Origin: Chondrus crispus
Taxonomy: Eukaryota > Rhodophyta > Florideophyceae > Gigartinales > Gigartinaceae
Direction: 5' to 3'
Assembly (NCBI RefSeq): GCF_000350225.1
Contig: NW_005179228.1
Span: 1 to 64,000 of the forward strand
DNA length: 64,000 nucleotides
Part shown: positions 51,734-62,989 of the stretch, piece after piece
How positions within the stretch are numbered: the stretch's first letter is position 1
How the letters are laid out: each line of letters begins with the position of its first letter
Program-made: the position numbers and the translations under genes
The notes under the pieces: generated by a model
The model's input: the letters and a program-made list of their open reading frames with translations, nothing else
Databases searched by the model: none
Told to the model about the DNA's origin: nothing

Positions 51734-51982
51734 TTATGACCTGAACAGCACGCCATCCTGTGCTGTTGACATCACCATGGCCTGCGTATCATCACTGTTC
51801 TCAATTGCGCGCAAGTACAATTCCGTAGCGCGAATTGCATTCGCCTCGACTTCCTCCGCACCATCTACCAGCAGATTGGCGAGAAGCACCATGGAACCAA
51901 CATCGTCGTGTTCCTCAATCGCATCCTCAAACAGTTTCACAGCGTGCGGTGCGTCCCGCACAACACCGTCTCTTCCATCCCT
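51734..51982 (-). pseudogene. Sel1-repeat protein, C-terminal part
   Basis: Sel1-like repeats are TPR-related helical pairs that scaffold protein complexes. Visible here: RDAPHAVKLFEDAIEEHDD, MVLLANLLVDGAEEVEAN and RATELYLRAIENSDD, i.e. nearly two repeats, ending MSTAQDGVLFRS at a stop at 51734. The gene is cut at 51982 by element 2. It resumes at 63938-64000, in a frame that is continuous when the element and one TCCCT copy are removed. Confidence 0.85.
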
Positions 51983-52626
51983 TGTCGTGCACTACAGCGA
52001 CGTGTGGCGGCTGTAGGCAGAGCGACGCGCGTTCGTACGCGTAAGGGAATTCGGGAGACCACCCGGTGGATGACCGGAACCGGGATCCGGGCGCGGCTTG
52101 CGCGGTAGAAAAGTAGACTTAGAGTCAGCTATGAAGAGGAACAATTAAAGGAAAAACAGAACTAACAGAGCGGACAGCACAGTAGGTAAGGTAGCGCTCG
52201 CGCGGTTGGCCCGACGCGCGGGGAAGGCAGTTGGGATTCCAGGGGTGTAGCTGGCTCGGTCGGTATGGGCGAGCCAGTACCGAGTCGAGGCTACAACCTG
52301 GAATCCAGAAACCAAGGTAAAAGACCCGAGGCTTCGTGCCTCTTTACTTTGATGATCGGGTTGACTATATAGTCCCCGGTCGCCGTAATGGCGAATCTAA
52401 ATTATACTGTAAATTAGAATAACTAGGAAATAACGGGTGTAGCCCTGAGGGGACCAAGTACAGCCCCTATAGGCCCTATGGGTGGCGGAGGGATTACACG
52501 TGTCCACCGGGAGGTCCGGTAGAGCGGCAGGGGGGTCCACGTGTACCCGTGGTACACGTGGTGGTGGCGAGCGCGATTTTGGCGGGATTAGGACAGCTGT
52601 CCCGGTACCGAGTACAGTGCACTACA
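51983..52626 (-). repeat. 3' LTR of element 2
   Basis: 644 bp. In element orientation it starts TGTAGTGCACTGTA and ends GTAGTGCACGACA. Contains the palindrome ACTATATAGT near 52362 as a possible TATA and several CACGTG motifs (52497-52560). Confidence 0.93.
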
Positions 52627-52639
52627 GATCCCCCTTCTT
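52627..52639 (-). other. Polypurine tract of element 2
   Basis: AAGAAGGGGGATC on the minus strand, adjacent to the 3' LTR. Corresponds to AGGAGGGGGATA in element 1. Confidence 0.8.
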
Positions 52640-52992
52640 AGAAAAACACGCGTCCTCGTATGTATGTAGGGTAGAAATATCCGCCAACTGAGGCAGCGGC
52701 GCTGACGTGGCAACCGTGGTAGGAAGAGAGGGGACGTGGGCGGCGAGGTGGACCAGCGAGCGACGAAGAGTCGGTCCGTTTTCCCCTTTCTTCCGTTTTC
52801 TGCGGGCTTGAAGTTCCAAACTGACCCAGCTCTGGAGCTTCCCTGTCATTTCGAATTTCCCTTGTCCTACCTTCCTCGAGCCCCTTCCTTCCCCTTGTGT
52901 GCCGCCTCAGGTTCCACGACGCCGCTACAGCGGCGATCAGCAAGCGCTTCGGTCAGCGGGGAGACGCGGTTCATTGTCCAGTAAGACGAGCG

Positions 52993-54108
52993 ATGGAACG
53001 ATTCCATAATCCGTATGGAGAACCGGAGAGGACAGGAGACGAAGGCTGGAACGAGTGGCCAGCACCACGTGAGTTGCGGGGTAGGACGCTGGCAAACGCC
53101 CCGCTACTGTTCGAACGTGCGCCATTCCTAAATGCGGCGGGTTTACGGGACAGTCCCCTGATCTGGGCCTATGCGGACGTGACAGGGGCTCTTCCCGGGG
53201 GGCTCAGCTTACGTGCTGTATGGTCTTGTGATTTTTCCTTCCGCCTCGCGGTGGAGGAGGAACACGTGTGGCCGAAGTATCGCCGCGACGGGCGGGTTCG
53301 ACGCCAGACGTACATGGCGGCTTTGGAGCGTCGCCTCGCGAGAACGGCGTGTAACCGCCCGATCCCTGTCGAGTGGGACTTCGACACATGGGCGTACCGC
53401 ACTGAGGGGGATCAGGGGTACGTCGCCAATTCAAGGCGTGTGTTGGACAAATTTCCAGAGCGTATCGAGGAGCCGGCTGTTGACTACTTGTCATGGGACA
53501 AGCCAATTCTCCCCTCGCGTTTCGAGGAGTATGTAGAACGGGAGAGCAACCCGGGTTATTACGACAAGCTCAAGTTTGGGCGTCGGATGAGAAACGCTCT
53601 TGGAATTTTCGTGGCGTATGAGTCGATCGAGGCGACGAACTTCCAGCCTCGATCCCGATACGAGCGGTATCCGCAGATACCGCCGTGGTTTTCGCAGTAC
53701 GAAGTCGCTGCGGACTTCCTTGCGGAGATTCCACCTTGCTTGGTGTATTTCCGCTTGAGTCTCAATGACTCGCCGCGTTCGCCTCGCTGGATGATTTTCC
53801 TTAGCGAGTGGATCGCAATTGTTGCGAAACGGTTCATATGGTCATCCGTCGATGGACGACTATATGTGTTACCGACCATGGTCACTAAATGGTTGCGCAA
53901 GTTGAACTTGGATACTGTACTGGGCGGAGCATGGGTGTCCGATCAGCTACATGCGCTGTTAGAAATCCATGACAAGGTGGATTGGCCGCCCGTACCGTGC
54001 GGTCAAGGGCATCATTACGACCGTATGGACCCGGCGAACGCATCGCCGGGGAGGCGTGAGGACGTCGGAGGGCCGGGTCCAGAAATTGGATCCGGTTTGA
54101 TTCGGTGA
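52993..54108 (+). CDS. Antisense accessory protein of element 2 (conserved, unknown function)
   Basis: 371 codons from ATG 52993, intact, on the strand opposite gag-pol, 366 bp inside the 3' LTR. Rich in Trp, Tyr, Arg and Phe. Conserved blocks shared with the element 1 antisense ORF: LPGGLSLRAVWSCDF, WDFDTWAYRTEGD, KFGRRMRNALGIFVAYESIE, RYERYPQIPPWFSQY, PCLVYFRLSLNDSP, TVLGGAWVSDQLHALLEI. No catalytic motif, zinc finger, signal or membrane helix recognised. The frame is open a further 32 codons upstream, but without an ATG. It ends near 54108, after which a Pro/Ala/Val-rich frame follows, probably its C-terminal tail. Expression would need an antisense promoter in or near the 3' LTR. Confidence 0.8.
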   Translation: MERFHNPYGEPERTGDEGWNEWPAPRELRGRTLANAPLLFERAPFLNAAGLRDSPLIWAYADVTGALPGGLSLRAVWSCDFSFRLAVEEEHVWPKYRRDGRVRRQTYMAALERRLARTACNRPIPVEWDFDTWAYRTEGDQGYVANSRRVLDKFPERIEEPAVDYLSWDKPILPSRFEEYVERESNPGYYDKLKFGRRMRNALGIFVAYESIEATNFQPRSRYERYPQIPPWFSQYEVAADFLAEIPPCLVYFRLSLNDSPRSPRWMIFLSEWIAIVAKRFIWSSVDGRLYVLPTMVTKWLRKLNLDTVLGGAWVSDQLHALLEIHDKVDWPPVPCGQGHHYDRMDPANASPGRREDVGGPGPEIGSGLIR

Positions 54109-54557
54109 CTTTTAAAAGTCTACAGCCCGAACTGATGCACGGCCAGGCAGAGCCGCTGACACCAGCTATTGAAGCGCCGCTGACTGTCGGGGGAGGCCCC
54201 GCGGAGGTACATCGCAGCGAGCCCAGGTCGCCGGATGCGTCTTCGGTGGCACGGCGTAGATTGTTTGCCGAATTGGGCGTCTCAGAGGACGAGTTACCGA
54301 AGTTGGTGAATAACGCCGAATTTGTGGCGGGTGTGAAACGTCTCAAGGCGGCGGCAGACGCGGGTGCTACCGCGCCCGTAACGGACACCCCGATGGTAGT
54401 GGAGGTCCCGAGCGTGGAGGTGGCGCCGACCGTTGTGCAGACTCCTGTAGCAACGAAGACCGAAGGTAACCCGGTCGACTCCGACGGGGGGTCGGTCCCT
54501 TTGGATGCCCCGGCTGCGCCGGTGGCCGGTGTCGAGGAAGACCTCGTCGATTATTAA
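54109..54557 (+). CDS. Low-complexity tail of the element 2 antisense protein
   Basis: About 150 codons in a different frame directly after the antisense ORF; the first ATG is at 54135. Begins SLQPELMHGQAEPL, has a short helical block (VARRRLFAELGVSEDELPKL) and then Pro/Val/Ala/Thr-rich sequence ending in acidic EEDLVDY. Most simply the C-terminal part of the preceding protein after one indel. A separate small ORF is possible. Confidence 0.5.
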
Positions 54558-55818
54558 TAATTGGGGCAAGTCCGGTTTGTGCCCTCATAGGGGCACCCCG
54601 TGTTAACGCGAAACGCGCATGTCGACAACGAGAAGGTAGTTTAGGGTAGTCAATAAAACGGGTCCTCTTCTCCTCTCGATCGCCATACCGAGGCGCGTTC
54701 TGTCGCGCGACGGCGCTTGGGGGTCACTTGTGGGGGCGGCGAGCACGGCGATGGGCATGACGGGCGGGGCCGAGTCGTGGTGACGAAGACGTCCGCCTGA
54801 GACAGCGTGGTAGCCTCAATGGTGGCTAGCGCGCACGGCGAGTCGAGCGACGAACGGGAACGGCGCGGCGATAGTCTGAGTCATTCATACCTGCCCGTCC
54901 AGTCAGCCGTGCCTCCTCCTGAGGGCTCTTATTATACCCAGCGGGAGACGTTCGCGGCGATAGGGCTATCTGAGGCGCCGATACGTCGCACTGGATCATT
55001 CTCCTACTTGACAGAGATCCTGGTCGCCTCTGCGGAGCACGCGGCCTGCAACTGCGACATCGGGGAGGGGGTCTTGCGTACCCCGAGAAGGAGACGCACC
55101 CCCCGGTTGGGTCGCCGTTGGAGCCGTTTGCGGGGTGGCGATTGCCGGTCGCGAGGATAGTGGCACTGAAGGGGGCGACAGTTCCTGAGGTCGATCATCG
55201 CTCAGGGTCCATGAGAGGTCGATAGGATGCGTCCGACACTTCGCGGTCCTTACACGACCTCTGTACTCGAAGGGCTTTTCCCGGCATGAGCACTCGGCCA
55301 GAGCCGATATCGCGCACAGCGTACCACTGAGGTCTTATGAGTCCCCCACCGGTATTGACAGCCCGAAACGACGCGAGTCATTCGCACCCTATCGTCGGTG
55401 GCTTCTTTCCGTCGTTGGGAGGTCGTCGACCACTTCTCGAAAATTCCCCGGCGCAAGGTCGGTGACCGGGCGGTAACGCTCTCCGAAGGACCGAGGTCCT
55501 TCGCTTCCAGCGCGGGGATCGGTTCGGGCGTACCATGCTGCAAGGAGACCGTGCGGCCGCGGAGCAGTACGTCACGTCTCTCGGGAGGGCGTGTCATCAA
55601 CGTAGTTCAGTGAATTCTTCCCCTTGAAGGCGGTCGCACAGCTTGAAGCTGAGGATCGAGAAATATCACGTGGCCCTAGAGGGAAGCTCCCCCTCGAGGG
55701 TTTTGACAGTACGCGGCATCCAGCGAGGTGGGAAGGTCAGTCTAATTATCGGGCCGTCCTTCGGTGTGTCATCCTGAGGGAAAATTACGACACCCGTCGC
55801 GGGGCGGTGGGGGGATGT
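54558..55818. other. Unassigned interior of element 2 between antisense ORF and pol
   Basis: No recognisable coding sequence on either strand. Short open stretches (54807-55160 plus, 55600-55250 minus) lack motifs. May hold the bidirectional 3' ends of the convergent pol and antisense transcripts. Confidence 0.45.
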
Positions 55819-57477
55819 TTAGTTGTCGACCCCGACGCTACCGGGGGTAGACCAGAGCTGGAGGTTTGGTGTGGGGAGACGTTTGCGTCTACAGAACCGC
55901 AAGACGGTATTGTAGTCGATGTAGTTCGCGGGCTCCCAGGTGTCGTCTTCGGCAGTATACCCATACTGCGGGACTCGGAAAAGCGGCATTCCGTCCGTTC
56001 CCGGTTTATGTCCGGTGAGGGCCTCGACCACGTAGGTCTTGGGGTCCTCGTACGTCAAGGGGGGCCGTTTCGTCGCCTCGGAGGGCCTGCTTGGCGCGCG
56101 TTGTGGGGAGGCCTCAACCGCGAGTGGCGGGGGAGGAGGACGTACCGAGGCAATGAGGGGAGGGTAACCGAAGGTACACATAGACGCTAAGTTCTCGATG
56201 TGCTCCCCGGCGATCTCTCTTGTACTCGGTAGTGTTTCCGTGTGGCTGCGCGTGAGATTCGTGACCACCGCCGGTGCGGAGGTCTCGGACGGGCGGATTT
56301 TCTTTTGATTTTTCGCAGGGTCCCGTCTCCACGTGTCACGAGACTTTGCGGTGAAGGTACATGTTTGCTCGCTCGGCGACTTGTCGCCTCTCGGGCCGGG
56401 ATCCGCTTGCAGAGGTCGTGGTGATTTCGGTCTCGTCTCCCCGGTACGTTGGTGGCGAGGCCATAGCCTGGGAAGAGAAGGTGCCGTCTGTATCCCGGTT
56501 TGTCCACCCGTAGAGCCAAAACTCAGAGTCAATTTGGATATGATCCGGGGGTGCGAGTCGCCTCGGAGGGCGTCTATTAATCCCGAGGTAGGGGGGCTCC
56601 CTGTGGGCTGGAGAATTGATTTTGACCTTGAAGTTCGTGTTGCTTTCGCGGCATGCGTCGAGTTTTCGATCTCGTTCTTATCGCGAGTAGTGTCTTGGTC
56701 CTCGGGATCTGTTGTCTTTGGCGGAGATCTATTCGGGTTACCTATGTCGAGGTCTTCTCTCAGCTGACGGGGAGGTGCCCCGGCGGGGAGGAAGGTAAAC
56801 GCGTCGCCGTCGGCCGGCGTAGGTGACGAGTGTTCGGCGTCGGCGTGTATGGTCCGTAGAGGGGGAGCCTTCACAATGCGGTCTCTCGAGACTCTATCTT
56901 TCAGGCCTGTAGTCCGGACGATGGTCACTGTATGCTCGTCGAGCGCCACCACCGGGAACGGGCCTTCTGTCCGTGGGGCTAACTTGTTATTGACCCGGTC
57001 GTTATCCGTCTTCTCATCCACTCGCAGGAATGTCTCTCGCTCGATGAGGACTTGATCACCAACCGAATATTGTGGTGTCGGCGTCTGTAATCTCGTATCG
57101 AAATCGCGTTTATATCGGTCCTGACCAGCTAGTAGCGTGTCGCGGGCTGTTGACATTAGCCCGCGTAACCACGTTAAGAAACGGGGCTTATACTGCGTCC
57201 GCGAGGCATCCTGTTCCATTGTAGGGGTTTGTTGGATGGAAAGCGGCGACGGCGTCCGGGATAACACAAGATCAAACGGCTTCATGCCGATCATGCGATT
57301 CACGGTACAATTGTAACCGTAGGTTAGCGCGTCCGTGAACTGGTCCCAATCGCGTTGGTTGTCGGCTAGGTAGTGCCGTAGTGAGGACACCAGGGTGCGG
57401 TTGAACTCCACTTGTCCATTAGCTTGTAGGTGATAAGCTGTGGTGAACACGCTTTCGACGCGAAGGATTTTCCACAC
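55819..57477 (-). pseudogene. Integrase C-terminal half with long linker and chromodomain (element 2)
   Basis: 552 open codons. Starts in the integrase core after the last frameshift (ESVFTTAYHLQANGQVEFNRTL: the usual Glu position), then DYGYN-type helices and the SH3-like region (YSVGDQVLIERETFL). A roughly 290-residue Pro/Thr/Ser/Arg-rich linker follows, then a chromodomain at about residues 470-535: TYVVEALTGHKPG, PLFRVPQYGYTAEDDTWEPANYIDY. Chromodomains of this retrotransposon class read methylated histone H3 and steer integration. The aromatic positions visible are the first Tyr, Tyr of QYGY and Trp of TWEP. Confidence 0.85.
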
Positions 57478-60400
57478 GGCAAGGAAGAACCTTGACGTGA
57501 ATTGACTCCCATTGGCGAGAGTAGCTTCACTGGGGCTCCGTATACGAAGACCCAGTGTGTGACGAACGCCTGGGCAACGGTCTCGGCGGGAATTCTCTTA
57601 AGCGGCACCGTTCCGGTCAGCTTTGAGTAACGATCAGATATTACCAAGAGGTATCGATTGCCTCTTGGCGTTCTGGGGAGTTCGCCTAGGATGTCAATAG
57701 CGATAAACTCCAAGGGTCCCATCGGGGGGAACGTTTTCAACTTCGCGTTGTGCTTACGCAATTTAATGCGAGCTTTCGCACAGTCGGAGCACCTTCTGAC
57801 TGTGGCGTATGCGTCGACGGACATACTCGGCCAGTAGTACCGTTGTCTTAATGTGTAGAACAGACGCCTGCCTCCGAGATGCCCGAGGCGGCGGGGTAAT
57901 GCGCCATATACAACACTCGCTCTCGCAGAGTGGTTGGTACGACGATTTGCTCAACACCGTCAAGGTGCGCTTTCCGACAAAGTACCCCTTCCTTGTTCAT
58001 GAAGAACTTGGAAGGGCGAATTTGGGCCACACCCTCCCCCTTCTTAAGATGGGAAGCGATCTCCTTACAGAACGGGTCAGAGTGTTGGGCGAGTACAATC
58101 TCGTCGTGTGTAATTGCGTCCTTGGAAGCCGGGGGGCGAGGGCGAAGCATCCGTCGTGAATGTCGTCGTCCCACTCCTGGGATTCTACTTCCGGCTTGTC
58201 TTCGTGAAACTCCAAAACGGAGAAGCACGGTATTTCTTTGTCGATGGGGACGGTTGTGCCCCCTGTAGACGGTATTCGACTGAGGGCGTCGGCGAAACAG
58301 TTCTTGATGCCCTTCACGTACGTGACGTCGAAGTCAAACTCGGCTAGGCGCGAGCGCCACCGTGCTAGACGCCCGCTTGCATCGGCGAGATTCATTAACC
58401 AGCGAAGGGAATGATGGTCGGTGTTAACCGTGAATCGCTCGCGTTCCAAGTAGGGACGCAGCGTCTGAATGGCCCATACAATGGCCAAACATTCTTTCTC
58501 CGTCGTGGATTAATTCCTTTCCGCCGACGAGAGCGTTCGCGACCAGAACCGACAGGGCATCTGTTACCATCCTCGTGTTGCTGTAATAACGTGCAACCGA
58601 GTTGGGCGTCGGGTGCATCCGTGTCGAGGGAACACGGTAGTCCCAGCCGCGGTAGTTGCAATACCGGCGGGGAAATCAGGCAAGTCTTCAGATCTTCGAA
58701 GGCAGACCTGCGGTCTTCGTCCAGTTCGGGGAGCCGATCGGGCTCTCCCTTCTTAAGTATGGACGTTAATAGCGCCGCAATCTTGGCGAAGTGGTCGACG
58801 AAACGTCGGTACCCGTTACACATACCCAGAAACGAGCGAAGCTCGGTCTGGGTTCGTGGCGGCTTGGCCTCGGCTAGAGCCGAGACATTCTTCCGGTGGA
58901 CATGAAGTTCCCCGGGTCGAATGATGTGACCCAGGTACTTCACGGAGTCCTGAAAGAATTTGCACTTGTTCAATTTCAGTGATAACCCCTCTTGTTGTAA
59001 CGCAGAGAGAATAACCTTGACATCCTTGAGGTGAGTTTCATAATCCTTCGAGAATATGATAATGTCATCTAGATAGATGAGGCAGCTCGTCCATCGGTAT
59101 CCGGAGAGGAGAATGTCCAGCATCTGTTGGAATGTGGCGGGCGCGTTCATTAGCCCGAACAGCATTCGGTTAAATTGATAAGTACCGGCATGACACGTGA
59201 ACGTGGTTTTCGGAAGGTCATCTTCTGCATTGGGGATTTGCCAAATAACCCGAGTTACAATCTAGAGTTGTGAACACGTTCGCTTCGCCGAGCGAGTCCA
59301 GGCACTCGTCCATCCGAGGAATCGGGTAAGTGCCCCGTACTGTCATCGCGTTCAAACGTCTGTAATCGACGCAAAAACGGAGGGATCCATCCGGTTTGGG
59401 GATGAGGACCACCGGAGACGCCCACTCTGATTGTGATCGGGAGATGACCCCGCTTGAGATCATCTCATCTACGGCGTCTTGTTCGGCTTGTCGAGACCGT
59501 GGTCCAGCCCGATATGGCTAACATCGAAACGGCTTCGAGCCGCGGTTGAGTTCGATCCGGTGCTGCGTAGCCCGGACTTCCCCGAGGTCGCCACTCCACA
59601 TACGGGAGTACGGCGTAAGCATGTCACGTACGCGAGTGCGGACGTGCGACGGCAGATTTTGGAGGGAGACAGCGTCAACCTCTTGGGGTTCTTCCTTCGA
59701 CGAAGCCTGGAGGAGCTTCTCCCCCTTATCAGATTGGGGCTTGTCCCCTTCTCTAAATTCCGCTGCTAGGAGGGCGTCGAGAGGCATCGCGGTGCGTATC
59801 ATGGCACGCGGATGAGGGGTAACGTACCCCAGCACCTGGTTCTTCGAGAGGCGCTTGGGGACGGAGGCGAAGTTGGCTACCGAGACCTTGAACTCTCGAA
59901 GTGCGGTGATGTGCGCGACCCCATTCGACAGGGAGACGCGGTGTTTCGCATATAGCTGCGGGTTGGGTTCCAGTACGGAAAGACCCGTACGACCGTTGGT
60001 CACATGCACCCAGACTTGCGTCCCGGGTTGTATGATAACCGGACGAGAAACCTTGAGTTTGGGGAAAACTCGACCCGGGTCGTTTTCATACTCCTGCTCC
60101 AAGGGAAGCGGAGGTGCTTCGGCTCGACGAGTTGCCGGTTTTCTCACGATGGGGACTTTCGTCCCATCATCGAGCTCAACCACCTTCCGACGTGGATAGA
60201 TGGCCTCGACAAACTTGTCGTTAAAGTCACAGCCCAGGATGACGGGGGCTGCCAGACGCTCGCACACGATGAACTTGCATTTTATGGTGCGAGTTGCTAG
60301 TAGAACAACGAGGGTGATGGACCCGCTCGTTCGTAACGGCCGCCCGTTCGCGTTGGCGATAGTCGGGACTTCCCCCGGTTCGATTAAGCTCTCCCATCCT

Positions 60401-60750
60401 TTGGGCAGGGTTTCGGCGCGGACAAAATTGGAGCCGGCACCCGTGTCCAGATGGTGAGTTGACGCACCATGATGGAGGAGGTGAGCCCAAGGTCGGCGTT
60501 GACCTTGTAATTACGTCGAGACAGTGTACAAACTGGCTCGACGGCCTTGTCATCGGGGGAGCCCCTCCCGTCGGTCAGCAGTATTATGAAACTTGCTCTC
60601 AGATTGACCGCCACAACAGGTCGACCGTCGGCGGAGCGTCCACATGCCCGTCGGATCGGGGTTGGAGGGACTCGCTTGGCGAGCGTGTTTCCGTCCCAAG
60701 ACGCGGATCGCCGGCTTCGGGGGCGGAGGTGACGCGGTATCCCGCAATGG
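57478..60750 (-). pseudogene. pol: Pol of element 2: protease, RT, RNase H, integrase N-terminal half
   Basis: Multiple frames. Protease: YKVNADLGLTSSIM, with a 1-nt indel just before DTGAGS (about 60450), then VILGCDFNDKFVEAIYPRRK. RT: EWASPVVLIPKPDGSLRFCV, FGLMNAPATFQ, catalytic IYLDDIIIFS (YLDD 59064-59075). RNase H: DTDAPDAQLGC, then a frameshift, then MAIVWAIQTL and NTDHHSLRWLM. Integrase: HYPAASG-type zinc region with RRCSDCAKAR, first Asp in FIAIDILGELPRTP. Frame changes at about 60450, 59500, 59200, 58500, 58000, 57900 and 57480. Inactive. Confidence 0.88.
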
Positions 60751-60779
60751 AATGTCAGCGATTTTCAGCTGTGGGTCTC

Positions 60780-62858
60780 TTAGTTTTTCGGCGGTGCGGT
60801 CTTGCCGCTCGGGGGGCTTGACTTCTCCGAAGCGGAGGGAGAATTCGACGGCAAGACGGGTGCGATCAGCCGATTAGCCTGGAAACTGAGGAGGGCTACG
60901 GCGCGCAAGTACGCGTCTGCCGGAACACGGGCCTTCTGTGCCGCCGTGAGCTTCTCAAAATTATGAGGGACGAGCGACACATCGCGCACATTCATGCTAC
61001 AGTCGGGGTTAATATGATCGCCGACTTTGTATCATGTGTAGCAGATGATTTGCGAGGAAGATGTCTTCATGTCCGGGGTTCCCTCTCGACGGGCCCAACC
61101 GGGAGACTTCTCGCGCGGTCTCGGAAGCCGGGGCGGGTCCTTGTAGGTCGGCCGCCGCTCTCCGTAGAACAACGAATCCTTGTCGTTGAATGAGTATCCC
61201 TCGGTGGGAAATGACGGTGACCCAGCTGCGGCGGCGAATGGCTCGTCATTGGAGAGGAAGTTCTCGGCGTCCAGGCCGGTATGATAGCTCGGGGTCAGAC
61301 CCGCGGTTGTCGATGAGGGCATACTGCCTGGCATCGCCAACACTTCCTTAGCGGCGGGTCTCGCGAAGTCAACGCGTCCTCTCGCCCCAGCCGTCTGCGC
61401 GCGGTAGGCCGCCCCTTGAGCGCGGGCTTCGGCCACCGTGTCCTCGAATGAGGATCCGGGCCGATTCTCCCTTGCTTGGAGCACCAACGGCTTGATCGCC
61501 GGAAGGAGGCCCTCTATGAACAAGGTAGTGCGTTCATAGGGGGAATGGATGTCCCCACACCGCGCGAGGGCGGTTAACATACGAGTCGCATACTCGGTCT
61601 CAACTTCGCCGCGTTTTTGGCGTAAATCCAGGATTACAGAGAGCGCTTGCTCGATCTGAATATTCGTAGCATACGTACGAAGCAACCAGTTCACTGCTGC
61701 TGGCCACGACGCAATCCCTTGATTGCGTCGGAAATATCCTCGATGGGATTCATATGCCTCCTTCGCCGGCGGGTTGAGGAGATGCGGCAAGGCCATGAGA
61801 GCCATTGCCTCCGACATTTCTGCGTTGTCGAAATTCTCCTTACATCTAGCCAGAAAGCTGATGACTTTGATCGGGTCGGAGCCGTTAAACTTGTACTCTC
61901 CCATAGCGGCGAGGAGATATTGCACGCGCTTGCGCGTCGTGGCGTACACCTTTGCATCGACGGTGGGGTCGGTGTTCACGAGACGGTAAGCTCGATAATT
62001 ACACGCGCCTCGGAAGCGGTGTTTTGTCGGTTTCTACACCGTGACACCCTTCGCCCTAGAGCGGAAGGTCGGTTGTGGTACTGTGAAGGCCTCGGCTTCG
62101 GAGTCCGAATCAGAGTCGGATTCTGAAGCTGAGGGCGGGGATCCACCCGAGTAACCGGAGAAGTCCTCCTGGTCAGGTCGGCTTCCGTGGCCGGACTTGT
62201 GACGGCGGCCTTCGGTCTTGACCTTCTTGTCGCTGGACGATCTTGGCGACGGGCCTCGAGCTGCCGCTAGGTACGGAATAAGATTCCGTTGTCCCTCCAT
62301 CGTCAGGCGATCGGGGAGCGGAATCCCGGCGGCCGTGAGAGCCGATTTGGTGACGTCGGCGAACAGTAGATTTTCGTCCAACGGTTGTAACGCATGTAAC
62401 TGCGGGTTAGATCTTGGCTTCGACGCGGTCGACTCGTCTTGTCTAGCGGGGACGGGTCGTGTTTGCGCCGATTACAAGGCGAGGTTACGCCGACAGAGGT
62501 CGTTGACTTCCTGCGTCAGGCGATTTACTTCCTCCCGTAGAGGAAGGAGCGTCTTGTCGACGGTGGACCGGAAGTCCTTCTGCCACGCTCGAGTGAGAAC
62601 GCCTTCTAGTGCGGAGAGGCGATCACGTCCCTGTTGGGACTGTACCTTCGCCTGAGCGGCGACCATACCAGCAACAAGGCTGTCCAACATCTCGCGTATC
62701 TTCGCAGTGTGCGAGTTGAGTTTCTCCTCGATTAAGTTGAGAGAGAACCTCTCGGCTTCACGGAGGCCTTCGGGGCGGTTCCGCGTGATCCACGCCGCGA
62801 CGGGCGCTGGGACGTCTCTCGGACGAGTGTCATGGGACGACTCGGAGCTGGTCACCAT
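60780..62858 (-). pseudogene. gag: Gag of element 2
   Basis: 692 codons in one frame from ATG 62858 (MVTSSESSHDTRPRD), interrupted by three stops: TAA 62472, TAG 62034 and TGA 61032. Order: coiled-coil-like N-terminus (LNLIEEKLNSHTAKI), Ser/Asp/Glu-rich segment (SESDSDSDSEAEAF), capsid-like domain (WPAAVNWLLRTYATN, ARCGDIHSPYERTTLFIEGL), and a zinc knuckle ICYT-stop-YKVGDHINPDC in which the second Cys codon is TGA. Ends PPKN at TAA 60780. The capsid block is clearly related to Gag of element 1 (WPEAVQWLLRSFAT; RCGNVYSMEEQMTMFIEGL). Confidence 0.88.
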
Positions 62859-62971
62859 GGCGAATACACCTACGGTCGGTGCGTGAGGGAAAGGCGCAGG
62901 GAGGAGAGATAGAAAGAAAAAGTGGGTCAGGGAAGAAAGAGGACACTCGGATGCACGAGAGTATCGACTGT

Positions 62972-62989
62972 TTCTAGGTCGGGAGACCA
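62972..62989 (-). other. Primer-binding site of element 2
   Basis: TGGTCTCCCGACCTAGAA on the minus strand, 3 nt after the 5' LTR end. Nearly identical to the site in element 1. Confidence 0.75.

Noticed and set aside
52897..52992. Upstream start for the element 2 antisense protein
   Set aside because: The frame is open but has no ATG. The region before 52993 does not align with the element 1 protein.
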